Source: Nitrospirota bacterium
Lineage (GTDB): Bacteria; Nitrospirota_A; Leptospirillia; Leptospirillales; Leptospirillaceae
NCBI GenBank assembly: GCA_021838765.1
Contig: JAKCCY010000140.1
Span: 1 to 6,970, forward strand
Reading direction: 5' to 3'
DNA: 6,970 nt
Under the pieces are notes generated by a model. It did no database searches. It had not been told where the DNA came from and worked only from the letters and a program-made list of their open reading frames with translations. Made by a program: the position numbers and the translations under genes. How positions within the stretch are numbered: the first letter of the stretch is position 1; every line of letters begins with the position of its first letter. Below, piece by piece: positions 1 through 6,278 of the stretch.

Positions 1-710
1 AATGTTTTGGCTCTCCCTCCAATTTCAGAGTTCAAAATGGGGCTGTTGACAAAAAATCCTTCTTCCCCTTCATCAAATTTTCCGGGAGTTCCCGTATTTT
101 TGATCGCTTGATCCAGAAGCCGTCCCTGATATCTCAATATGGCCGAGCCTTCCTTGTAGAGATCGGTTTCTTCCGCTGGTTTGTTTTCAAGCTCGATGAG
201 AAAACGGTTCCAGAGAGAAAAGTCCATTGGATATGAGGCCAGCGCCGAATTGATCTCAAGGCTTCCAGGAAGTTTCCAGAGCCAGAGGTCCTTGTCTTCA
301 ATATAGCGGATGAGTGCGGGAACATCGGTTCCCGGGTGAAAGTGCTTCCAGGCCAGCGCAGCTCCCGAATGGTTCATATCGAAGATAATGTCCTGATCCC
401 CCGAAAAAAATTGTCCATATTTTTCCTGGGCAGTCTGATGATGGTCGATCATGGAAACACGGAGATTGTTTTTTCGGAGTTCGAAAAAAACCTCGACGGG
501 AAGTGAAAAGTCGAGAATGTAGACATCGGAGCCGGTTGGAAGGGCTGGAAGCGTGTCGCCATAAGAGAGCGGAGTGAGTGTAATCGGGGTTTTGTCAGCA
601 TATTTTAGCCATGCGGAAAGGGCTGCGCCGAATCCATCGGAGCACTCCTGATGGTAAAAGACAACAACAGGCGCTTTTTCGATGGAGAAATTTTCTGATT
701 TCAGGGACAT
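1..710 (-). CDS. DHH-superfamily phosphoesterase (COG2404-like), C-terminus cut off by window edge
   Basis: The first 236 residues are visible and the frame stays open to position 1, so the C-terminus is missing. DHH motifs are clear. Motif I lies near residues 19-30 (YHQECSDGFGAA, with D25). A motif II Asp is at D67 (ILDFS). The DHH triad is D89-H90-H91 (MIDHHQ), and a later acidic motif is at 138-142 (EDKDL). The YHxxCxDGFGAA start is typical of the COG2404-type branch. Members of the superfamily are metal-dependent (usually Mn) phosphodiesterases or phosphatases such as RecJ, NrnA and PPX. The substrate here cannot be told; a short-RNA or nucleotide phosphoesterase role is only inference. 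The ATG at 708-710 is supported by a GGAG ribosome site at 718-721, 7 bases upstream. It follows the ABC-F gene by 21 bases on the same strand, so the two are probably co-transcribed. Any DHHA1 substrate-binding domain would lie outside the window. Confidence 0.85.
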   Translation of the reverse strand, partial: MSLKSENFSIEKAPVVVFYHQECSDGFGAALSAWLKYADKTPITLTPLSYGDTLPALPTGSDVYILDFSLPVEVFFELRKNNLRVSMIDHHQTAQEKYGQFFSGDQDIIFDMNHSGAALAWKHFHPGTDVPALIRYIEDKDLWLWKLPGSLEINSALASYPMDFSLWNRFLIELENKPAEETDLYKEGSAILRYQGRLLDQAIKNTGTPGKFDEGEEGFFVNSPILNSEIGGRAKT

Positions 711-731
711 GTCAATTCTCCATATGATGGG

Positions 732-2696
732 TCATTGCGAGATCAATTCGGCGAGTTTGTCCCATTCCAGTGTCAGTGCGTCGAGTGATTTTCGGGACTC
801 ATTGATCTTGACCTCGATCTTTTTGATATCGCTTTTGGCCTTGTAATCCATTTGCCCGGAAACACGGGATGCGATTTCTTCCTCAAAAGCGGTGATTTTC
901 TGAGTAATGGACTCCATTTCCTGTTCGATGCGGGAGAGTCTGATCTTGAGGAGGTCCCGTTCGTGATCTGTCGAACCGGTTGTTGAAGGTGCTTTTTGTC
1001 CCTGGCTGATTTTTGCGTTTGGGTTCTTACCGATTGGGTCCGATTCTCTTGTCAGTGTGGGGGCCATCGGTTGCCCGCCGGATTCTGCACGCCTTTTGGC
1101 AACATAAGCTTCATAGGGGGTGTTCCACAGTGGAGTGACCTTGCCGGGCAATACCTCGATGATATCCGTTGCGACCGTTTCGATAAGGTGTCTGTCATGG
1201 GTAATGAAGATGAGTGTTCCGCCGTAGGACTGGAGTGCGAATTCAAGACATTCTCGTGAGGCGATGTCCAAGTGGTTCGTCGGCTCGTCGAGAAGAATGA
1301 AATTTGCGGGGACGAGGAGCATCCTTGCAAGGGCCAGACGGCTTTTCTCTCCGCCCGAAAGGACTCCGACTTTTTTGGTCACTTCATCCTTGCGGAACAA
1401 AAATGCTCCAAGAAGGCTACGGATCTTGGTCTGTGTTTCGGAGTCAGGAGCCTGGGATTCCATGGACTCAAGCACCGTATGGTGGGGGTCGAGAGTCTCA
1501 AGCTGATGCTGGGCAAAGTAGGTGATGGTGACATTGGCGCCCGGGATGATCGATCCCTGGTCCGGGTGCATCACTCCCGCGAGCATCCGGAGAAGGGTTG
1601 ATTTGCCGGCACCATTCGGGCCCACGAAAGCAACCTTGACGCTTCGGTGAATGACAAGATCGAGTGAGGGGATGATGGTTCGTCCCTCGAATCCCTTGGT
1701 CACCCCTTTGAGGGAGACCACAATATTTCCCGAGCGCTGGGGCTGTGGAAACTTGAACTTGACTGTTTTTTCCTGGGAATCAAGTTCGATCCTCTCCATT
1801 TTTTCAAGAGCCTTGAGCCGTGACTGGGCCTGTGTGGCTTTGGATGCCTTTGCCCGGAATCGCTCGACAAAGGATTCGATTCGGGCAATTTCTCCCTGTT
1901 GCCGTTCATAGGCGGTTTCCAGTGCTTCCTGGCGGGATGCCTTTTCTTCAAGATAATGGTCATAGTGGCCAGAATAAACGGTCGCCCTTCCGCTCGAGAG
2001 TTCGATGACTCCATTGATGACATTATTCATGAAGGTCCTGTCATGCGAAATCAGGAGGACAGATCCTGAGAACTCGTTGAGAAAACCTTCAAGCCATTCG
2101 ATAGAGGGAATGTCGAGATGGTTTGTGGGTTCGTCCAGAAGGAGAATGTCCGGATCGGTGATAAGGGTTTTGGCCAATGCAACCCGCATGCGCCATCCGC
2201 CGGAAAGTTCCTCGACCCGCATATCCATCTGACGGCTGGAGAAATTCAGGCCGTTGAGGATCTTTCTGGCGCGGGCTTCCTGCTCGAATCCTCCCAGGGC
2301 TCCGAATCGGGTTTGCAGATCTCCGTAACGGACCAGCATTTTTTCGTACCCCGGATCATTCTGGAAATCCTGGTCAGACAATCTGGTTTCAATACGCTTC
2401 ATCTCATCTTCGACTTCCATGAGGGTCGCATCTCCACCCACCACTTCTCCGACCGCTGTCCGGTCCGATACGATTTCAAGATCCTGGGGTAGATAGCCAA
2501 TCCTTGCGGAGACAGGGAGAATCACCTGACCCGAGTCAGGTTCGAGCTGCCCTGCAATCATCTTGAGAAGGGAGGACTTTCCGGCTCCGTTGGGGCCTAC
2601 GATGGCCATACGTTCCCGGAGGCTGATCTTGAGGGAGAGGTTGTCGAAGAGGGTGCGCGTCGGATAGTGTTTTGAAAGATTGACAAGACTGATCAT
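732..2696 (-). CDS. ABC-F family ATPase (Uup/YdiF-like), no membrane domain
   Basis: A 654-residue soluble protein with two ABC ATPase domains in tandem. Domain 1 has Walker A at 34-42 (GPNGAGKSS), signature LSGGW at 164-168, Walker B LLLDEP at 185-190 with catalytic E189, and H-loop H218. Domain 2 has Walker A at 359-367, LSGGE at 446-450 and DEPTNHLD at 470-477 with E471. Between them, about 245-315, is the charged helical linker that in ABC-F proteins reaches toward the P-site tRNA. About residues 585-654 form a Lys/Glu-rich helical, probably coiled-coil tail like those of Uup and YdiF. ABC-F proteins act on ribosomes (EttA, Uup, YheS; some give antibiotic resistance). No transmembrane segment is visible, so it is not a transporter. 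The subtype is uncertain. The start MISLVNLSK matches the usual ABC-F N-terminus, but its ribosome site is poor: AAGGA at 2711-2715 is 14 bases away. It probably forms an operon with the downstream DHH gene. Confidence 0.95.
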   Translation of the reverse strand: MISLVNLSKHYPTRTLFDNLSLKISLRERMAIVGPNGAGKSSLLKMIAGQLEPDSGQVILPVSARIGYLPQDLEIVSDRTAVGEVVGGDATLMEVEDEMKRIETRLSDQDFQNDPGYEKMLVRYGDLQTRFGALGGFEQEARARKILNGLNFSSRQMDMRVEELSGGWRMRVALAKTLITDPDILLLDEPTNHLDIPSIEWLEGFLNEFSGSVLLISHDRTFMNNVINGVIELSSGRATVYSGHYDHYLEEKASRQEALETAYERQQGEIARIESFVERFRAKASKATQAQSRLKALEKMERIELDSQEKTVKFKFPQPQRSGNIVVSLKGVTKGFEGRTIIPSLDLVIHRSVKVAFVGPNGAGKSTLLRMLAGVMHPDQGSIIPGANVTITYFAQHQLETLDPHHTVLESMESQAPDSETQTKIRSLLGAFLFRKDEVTKKVGVLSGGEKSRLALARMLLVPANFILLDEPTNHLDIASRECLEFALQSYGGTLIFITHDRHLIETVATDIIEVLPGKVTPLWNTPYEAYVAKRRAESGGQPMAPTLTRESDPIGKNPNAKISQGQKAPSTTGSTDHERDLLKIRLSRIEQEMESITQKITAFEEEIASRVSGQMDYKAKSDIKKIEVKINESRKSLDALTLEWDKLAELISQ

Positions 2697-2841
2697 GAGT
2701 TTTTCTGGAGTCCTTGTAGGTCTATTTGAGGGGATCGGAGAGGAGCCAGGAATTCACGAAAAAGGCAAACACCAGATTTTCTGCCGTGCTTTTTTGGTGG
2801 CCGGCGAAGTCAAGAATAGCTCCCATGGATTTCACTTCAAT

Positions 2842-2871
2842 ATTATATGCCAAAAAGGGCTTGTCCGGCAA
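2842..2871 (-). promoter_or_regulatory. Candidate sigma70-type promoter for the ABC-F/DHH gene pair
   Basis: Read on the minus strand, there is a perfect TATAAT (2842-2847), an 18-base spacer, and TTGCCG as a -35 (2866-2871, 4 of 6 consensus bases). Transcription would start near 2835, leaving a leader of roughly 140 bases before the ABC-F ATG at 2696. The site sits inside the PBP4-like remnant, which fits a promoter that has arisen or persisted in non-coding DNA. It is inferred from consensus only. Confidence 0.35.
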
Positions 2872-2914
2872 TAACAGAGCTTTCCTGTCCCTGAAACCTT
2901 CCGTGATCTCTCCC

Positions 2915-2944
2915 TTGGCAATGCTTCCGTCTCGAGTGTAGGAT
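2915..2944 (+). promoter_or_regulatory. Candidate sigma70-type promoter for the rph-rdgB-nagZ-murI operon
   Basis: TTGGCA (2915-2920, 5 of 6 to TTGACA), an 18-base spacer, then TAGGAT (2939-2944, 4 of 6 to TATAAT). A start near 2950 would give a leader of about 65-70 bases before rph. It lies on the correct strand upstream of the first gene of the set. The -10 is mediocre, and another promoter could exist in the same interval. Confidence 0.28.
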
Positions 2945-3006
2945 GGTGGTTCGCGGAGGTTCTCGATCCAGCCGGATAGAATCCATAGGTCACAATCTTA
3001 CGAAGC

Positions 3007-3012
3007 AGGGGA
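3007..3012 (+). promoter_or_regulatory. Ribosome binding site deciding the rph start
   Basis: AGGGGA ends 6 bases before the ATG at 3019. The in-frame ATG at 3013 would have no spacing at all, and the ATG at 3025 would be 12 bases away. The site therefore favours a start at 3019, giving MSMPRPDGR. Confidence 0.6.
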
Positions 3013-3018
3013 ATGCCC

Positions 3019-3777
3019 ATGTCGATGCCACGTCCTGACGGACGCAGAAATGATGAATTGAGACTGTTAAAAATGACTCCAGGCGTCAACCTTTACGCAG
3101 AGGGATCCGTTCTTGTGGAAATGGGGCAGACACGTGTCCTTTGCACTGTCAGTGTTGAGGAGCGTGTTCCGCCATTTTTAAAGGATCAGGGAAAAGGTTG
3201 GGTCACCGCCGAATATGGCATGCTTCCACGGGCAACCCATGAAAGAAATTCCAGGGAGGCGGCAAAAGGCAAACAAACGGGACGAACCCAGGAAATCCAG
3301 CGCCTTGTCGGAAGAAGCCTGCGCTCTGTGGTCATTCCCTCTCGTATAGGCCAGCGGACGCTGACTGTGGACTGTGATGTTCTCCAGGCCGATGGCGGGA
3401 CACGGACGGCGTCGATCAACGGTGGTTTTGTTGCAATGTGCCTTGCGTTCTCCCAGCTGATGAAGGCAGGACTGATTACCCAGTGGCCAGTCGCCGATTA
3501 TCTGGGCGCTGTTTCTGTGGGCGTTGTGGAAGGCGATCCCCGCCTCGACCTCTGTTACGTCGAGGACAGCGGAGCCGAGACGGATATGAATATCGTCATG
3601 ACAGGCAAGGGAGCATTTGTGGAAATCCAGGGGACGGCAGAGGAAAAGCCCTTTTCCAAAAAAGAGCTGGACAGTCTTTTGTCTCTGGGTGAGTCGGGTA
3701 TTACCCAAATCATCAAGGCCCAGAAAGAAATTTTCATGTTCCCGGAACCACTGTCCAATGATTCACGGAATGCGTAA
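3019..3777 (+). CDS. rph: Ribonuclease PH (phosphorolytic tRNA 3'-end exoribonuclease)
   Basis: Cytoplasmic hexameric 3'-to-5' exoribonuclease that trims tRNA precursors with phosphate, releasing nucleoside diphosphates. The protein is 252 residues, near the usual length of about 240. It opens with the family N-terminus [11 protein letters not shown] (5-15). The block [17 protein letters not shown] (61-77) follows, then [20 protein letters not shown] (83-102), whose GRT Arg (R89) is the expected phosphate-binding residue. [11 protein letters not shown] (126-136) is next. The metal/catalytic Asp pair lies in [16 protein letters not shown] (176-191; D177 and D183). [12 protein letters not shown] near 205 completes the pattern. 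Nothing essential is missing. The start at 3019 is chosen for the AGGGGA site 6 bases upstream; 3013 and 3025 are in-frame alternatives. It is the first gene of a four-gene set, and its TAA shares one base with the ATG of rdgB (TAATG). Confidence 0.97.
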   Translation: MSMPRPDGRRNDELRLLKMTPGVNLYAEGSVLVEMGQTRVLCTVSVEERVPPFLKDQGKGWVTAEYGMLPRATHERNSREAAKGKQTGRTQEIQRLVGRSLRSVVIPSRIGQRTLTVDCDVLQADGGTRTASINGGFVAMCLAFSQLMKAGLITQWPVADYLGAVSVGVVEGDPRLDLCYVEDSGAETDMNIVMTGKGAFVEIQGTAEEKPFSKKELDSLLSLGESGITQIIKAQKEIFMFPEPLSNDSRNA

Positions 3778-4382
3778 TGTCAACTCGTCCTGTTATTACC
3801 GTTGCCACAGGCAATTCCCATAAGCTTTCGGAGCTTGAGACTCTCTTCGGTCCGGAGTGGACACTTGTCCCCGCTCCGGCCGATACGGAATTTCCTCCTG
3901 AGAATGGGAACTCCTATCTTGAAAATGCCCTGATCAAGGCTCGAGCTCTTGCCCCCTTTGTGGAAGGGTGGATACTGGGAGATGACTCCGGTCTTGAGGT
4001 TGATGCACTCGGAGGACTTCCAGGAATCATATCCGCCCGTTTCTCCGGTCCACAAGCCACTTCTCTTGAAAACTGCCATGCCCTCCTGAAGGAGCTTAAG
4101 GGGGTCGAGAACAGATCGGCCCGTTTCCGGGCGGTCCTTGTTCTTGTCGAAGGAAAAAGCGGAAAGATTCTGGCAAAATCAGAAGGCGTGATCGAAGGCC
4201 GATTGACGAAGGGGCTGTTGGGAGAGGGTGGTTTTGGATACGATCCTCTCTTTATTCCGGATCAATATCAGGTGACCTTCGGAATCCTTCCTGCTTCGAT
4301 CAAAAATGAGATTTCTCACAGGGCAAGGGCTGTCAGGTCCATCATTCCCAAGCTCAATGCCCTTTTGGGGGGTGTTTCTTGA
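3777..4382 (+). CDS. rdgB: dITP/XTP pyrophosphatase (HAM1/RdgB family)
   Basis: Hydrolyses dITP, ITP and XTP to monophosphates plus pyrophosphate, keeping deaminated purines out of DNA and RNA; a cytoplasmic Mg-dependent homodimer. The 201 residues match the family length. The N-terminal substrate loop is VATGNSHKLSE (9-19). ENALIKARA (49-57) precedes the core LGDDSGLEVDALGGLPGI (67-84), with D70 as the likely general base. SARFSG (86-91), GGFGYDP (151-157) and ISHRARA (179-185) follow. One small deviation: the usual Glu in the F-A-E-L stretch after GYDP appears as FGIL (168-171). The ATG at 3777 overlaps the rph stop by one base, with a weak GGAA 6 bases upstream, so translation is probably coupled to rph. 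Adjacent rph and rdgB genes are common in bacteria. Confidence 0.96.
   Translation: MSTRPVITVATGNSHKLSELETLFGPEWTLVPAPADTEFPPENGNSYLENALIKARALAPFVEGWILGDDSGLEVDALGGLPGIISARFSGPQATSLENCHALLKELKGVENRSARFRAVLVLVEGKSGKILAKSEGVIEGRLTKGLLGEGGFGYDPLFIPDQYQVTFGILPASIKNEISHRARAVRSIIPKLNALLGGVS
4367..4372 (+). promoter_or_regulatory. G-rich ribosome binding site supporting the TTG start of the nagZ-like gene
   Basis: A run of six G (4367-4372) inside the end of rdgB lies 6 bases before TTG at 4379. No ATG is available near the family N-terminus. In-frame GTG codons a few residues further in are alternatives without this spacing. Confidence 0.45.
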
Positions 4383-5416
4383 AGTCTGCAGGATCATTTG
4401 TGGATGGTCCTGGAGTTTTTCTCTGGGTGAGTCTTCCAGGTATGGATCTCAGTGGCTCCGATCGAATTTTCCTGGAGGAGATGAGACCTGCCGGAGTGGT
4501 CCTCTTTTCGGAGAATATCGGACCTCCATCTTCTCCAGATTCCCTGGGGAGACTGAGAGATCTGATCCGGGAAATCAGAGGGGTGCTGGCACCGGTTCCG
4601 GTGATCCTGGCGATCGACCAGGAGGGCGGAAGAGTTGCTCGACTTCAGGATGGAGTGCCAAAACTTCCACCCATGAGAGAACTTTCCCGGGCAGGGGGAA
4701 TCCCGGAGATTTTTACGGCTGGGTATGAGTTGGGCAGGGCTCTTTCCTCTCTTGATATCGATATGGATTTTGCTCCTGTCCTGGATGTTGATTCCAATCC
4801 GGACAATCCCGTTATCGGGGATCGATCCTTTTCCTCCGACCCGGAATTGGCATTTCGTTATGCCATGACCTTTTCTCAGGGGCTTTCCCTGGGAGGAGTC
4901 GTCCCTTGCGGAAAACATTTTCCAGGCCACGGGGACACTCATCTTGATTCCCACTTTGCATTGCCGACTGTCCCTGATCCAATGGATGTCCTGTTGCATA
5001 GGGAGATTCATCCTTTCAGACGTGCCGTTTCCTGGGGAATCCCGGCGTTGATGACCGCTCATGTCATGTATCCGGAGATCGATCAGGAGTGGCCTGCGAC
5101 CTTGTCTGTCAAAATTTCGGAAACACTCCTCAGAAAGCGTCTTGGATTCGACGGGCTTTTATTGAGTGACGATTTCAAAATGGCAGGTCTCCGGGATCAC
5201 TTCCCTTTGACCGTTTCTGTGGAGCGCTCCCTTCTGGCAAGCTGCGACGGACTTTTGGCCATGAAGAGTGAAGATCTTGCAAGACAGATGATGGAGCAGC
5301 TCCATCTTCTGTCAAAAGGAAAGCCGGTCTGGTTTGAAAAACGCAAAACCGAGGCTGTCACCCGGTTAAGGAGAGTGCTTTCGATGAGAGAATCCTCCAA
5401 AAGCTGGTCATCGTGA
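4379..5416 (+). CDS. nagZ: Glycoside hydrolase family 3 beta-N-acetylglucosaminidase (NagZ-like)
   Basis: NagZ removes N-acetylglucosamine from GlcNAc-anhydroMurNAc muropeptides during peptidoglycan recycling in the cytoplasm. The 345 residues match single-domain NagZ. Motifs in order are IDQEGGRVARL (79-89), MDFAPVLDVDSNP (129-141), GDRSF (147-151), CGKHFPGHGDTHLDSH (177-192) and LLLSDDFKMAG (260-270). D264 is the expected nucleophile. The D190/H192 pair matches the acid/base dyad specific to NagZ rather than to other family 3 enzymes. No signal peptide is seen, which fits a cytoplasmic enzyme. The start is TTG, overlapping the rdgB stop by four bases (TTGA). The first dozen residues are poorly conserved, so a GTG slightly downstream is possible. 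The murI gene follows directly, tying recycling to D-glutamate supply. Substrate specificity is inferred from the motifs. Confidence 0.92.
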   Translation: MKSAGSFVDGPGVFLWVSLPGMDLSGSDRIFLEEMRPAGVVLFSENIGPPSSPDSLGRLRDLIREIRGVLAPVPVILAIDQEGGRVARLQDGVPKLPPMRELSRAGGIPEIFTAGYELGRALSSLDIDMDFAPVLDVDSNPDNPVIGDRSFSSDPELAFRYAMTFSQGLSLGGVVPCGKHFPGHGDTHLDSHFALPTVPDPMDVLLHREIHPFRRAVSWGIPALMTAHVMYPEIDQEWPATLSVKISETLLRKRLGFDGLLLSDDFKMAGLRDHFPLTVSVERSLLASCDGLLAMKSEDLARQMMEQLHLLSKGKPVWFEKRKTEAVTRLRRVLSMRESSKSWSS

Positions 5417-6240
5417 GCGGAGGAGTTGCTTTTTTTGATTCCGGAATGGGTGGGCTTTCCGTCCTGAAACACTTTCTTGAACTGTTTCCGGGAACCTCCG
5501 TGACCTATTTGGGGGATACGGCCCGTTTTCCCTATGGGACCAAATCGAGAGAGACCATTGTTCGCTTTGCACGGGAAGATGCCCGGTTTCTTGCGGAGAT
5601 GAACCCTGATCTGATTATTGCCGCTTGCTTTACCGTATCGAGCCAGGCTTTTGATGAGTTTTCCGAAGAGGTCAACCCCATTCCGACTCTGGGGGTTCTT
5701 GAGGCAGGTGCGAGGGCCGCGGCGGGATTGACCCGCTCGGGATCGATTGGTGTTCTCGCAACCGAAGGAACGATTAGTTCGAATGCCTATCCCCGTCTGT
5801 TTTCCAGAATGAATCCGGCGATTGGGGTTTTTGCGCAGCCCTGTCCTCTGTTTGCACCACTTGTTGAGGAAGGCTGGATCTCCGGTCCAGTCGCAGAGGC
5901 TGTTTCAATGGAGTATCTGTCCCCTTATCTGACGAAGTGGAAATCGGTCGATACGATCATTCTCGGATGTACACACTATCCGCCCCTTCTTCCTGTTTTC
6001 CAGAAGATTTTGCCGGATGTGAGATTTGTCGATCCGGGTTACGAACTTGCCCGTGAAATCCTGAGTCGTAACCTTGTGAAGAATCATCCGGAAGCGCTTC
6101 CCACAACGAGGTTCTTTGTTACAGACGGAGTCGAGAGGTTTTTGCGAATTGGTCAAAATCTTTTGAAACGTCCGATGGGGAATGTGACTTTGGTGGATCC
6201 GGTTTTCGAAAAGCTTGCCGAACACGGAGAGAGAGGCTGA
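5413..6240 (+). CDS. murI: Glutamate racemase with unusual first active-site motif
   Basis: Interconverts L- and D-glutamate without cofactor, supplying D-Glu for peptidoglycan precursors. The 275 residues are typical. AFFDSGMGGLSVL (6-18) holds the conserved D9-S10. LGDTARFPYG (33-42) is the substrate-binding loop. C72 is the first catalytic Cys, and LGCTHYPPL (184-192) holds the second, C186, with H188. PLFAPLVEEGW (145-155) is also conserved. The oddity: the usual CNTxS motif reads C72-F73-T74-V75-S76 (codon TTT at 5629-5631), so the conserved glutamate-binding Asn is Phe. All other catalytic residues are kept, so I still call racemase, but activity could be altered. The GTG start overlaps the nagZ-like stop by four bases (GTGA). 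No Shine-Dalgarno sequence precedes it, and the FDSG motif so close to the N-terminus leaves no better start. Translation therefore probably relies on coupling. It is the last gene of the plus-strand set. Confidence 0.93.
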   Translation: MSGGVAFFDSGMGGLSVLKHFLELFPGTSVTYLGDTARFPYGTKSRETIVRFAREDARFLAEMNPDLIIAACFTVSSQAFDEFSEEVNPIPTLGVLEAGARAAAGLTRSGSIGVLATEGTISSNAYPRLFSRMNPAIGVFAQPCPLFAPLVEEGWISGPVAEAVSMEYLSPYLTKWKSVDTIILGCTHYPPLLPVFQKILPDVRFVDPGYELAREILSRNLVKNHPEALPTTRFFVTDGVERFLRIGQNLLKRPMGNVTLVDPVFEKLAEHGERG

Positions 6241-6245
6241 AAATC

Positions 6246-6278
6246 AGGGCCGATTTATCGTTTGTTTTTTTCGGCCTT
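6246..6278. repeat. Inverted repeat between convergent genes, possible weak terminator
   Basis: AGGGCCGA (6246-6253) pairs with TCGGCCTT (6271-6278) through 8 pairs, one of them G-T, around a 17-base loop. It spans the gap after murI and the last codons of the minus-strand gene. On neither strand does a run of T follow the stem; the T-run is in the loop on the plus strand. It is therefore not a classical rho-independent terminator, although its position between converging genes suits one. Confidence 0.3.

Larger units (their letters stand above)
2722..3020 (-). pseudogene. Probable frameshifted C-terminal remnant of a PBP4/DacB-type D-Ala-D-Ala carboxypeptidase
   Basis: No intact gene is here, but two minus-strand frames join into a PBP4-like tail. 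From 3020 to about 2973 one frame reads [16 protein letters not shown]. From 2973 to the TAG at 2722-2724 the next frame gives 83 residues beginning GWIENLREPPS. That second frame has an in-frame TAA just upstream and no usable start. From memory of the family, LLRKIV..FYP / WIENL / TRDGSI resembles the segment before and including LPLAGYDGSL in PBP4. VKSMG resembles the AKTG active-site box, and [20 protein letters not shown] resembles the NLAGFITTASGQRMAF strand pair. The KTG box looks lost (KSMG), which fits decay. A one-base deletion near 2971-2975 would explain the frame change. The codons resemble those of neighbouring genes. The rest of the gene would have to lie where rph now begins, so it is truncated. 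The alternative is chance open frames in a divergent promoter region. No alignment could be run. Confidence 0.42.

Noticed and set aside
134..325. A 63-residue minus-strand open frame
   Set aside because: It is a different frame within the DHH phosphoesterase gene, which is open across the whole region and carries the motifs.
1264..2150. Similar DNA segments near 1264-1300 and 2110-2150 that look like a direct repeat
   Set aside because: They encode the two copies of the DEPTNHLD Walker B region in the tandem ATPase domains of one protein, so they reflect ancient domain duplication.
2118..2492. A 124-residue plus-strand open frame
   Set aside because: It is antisense to the first ATPase domain of the ABC-F gene and has no family resemblance.
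2680..2874. A 64-residue plus-strand open frame in the divergent interval
   Set aside because: It starts inside the ABC-F gene on the opposite strand and shows no domain. The minus-strand reading of the same DNA is more protein-like.
3013..3015. The upstream ATG as the rph start
   Set aside because: It directly abuts the AGGGGA ribosome site with no spacing; the in-frame ATG at 3019 has a normal 6-base gap.
2832..3089. An 85-residue minus-strand open frame starting inside rph, taken as a complete gene
   Set aside because: Its first third is antisense to the conserved start of rph, and its sequence after about 2971 is not protein-like. Only the middle part (about 2973-3020) is used, as one half of the frameshifted PBP4-like remnant.
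3178..3708. A 176-residue minus-strand open frame
   Set aside because: It is antisense to rph, which is strongly conserved on the plus strand, and its His/Arg/Ser-rich translation is typical of a shadow frame.
4394..5062. A 222-residue minus-strand open frame
   Set aside because: It lies wholly antisense to the nagZ-like gene, whose catalytic motifs are all in the plus-strand frame. The minus translation shows no recognisable domain.
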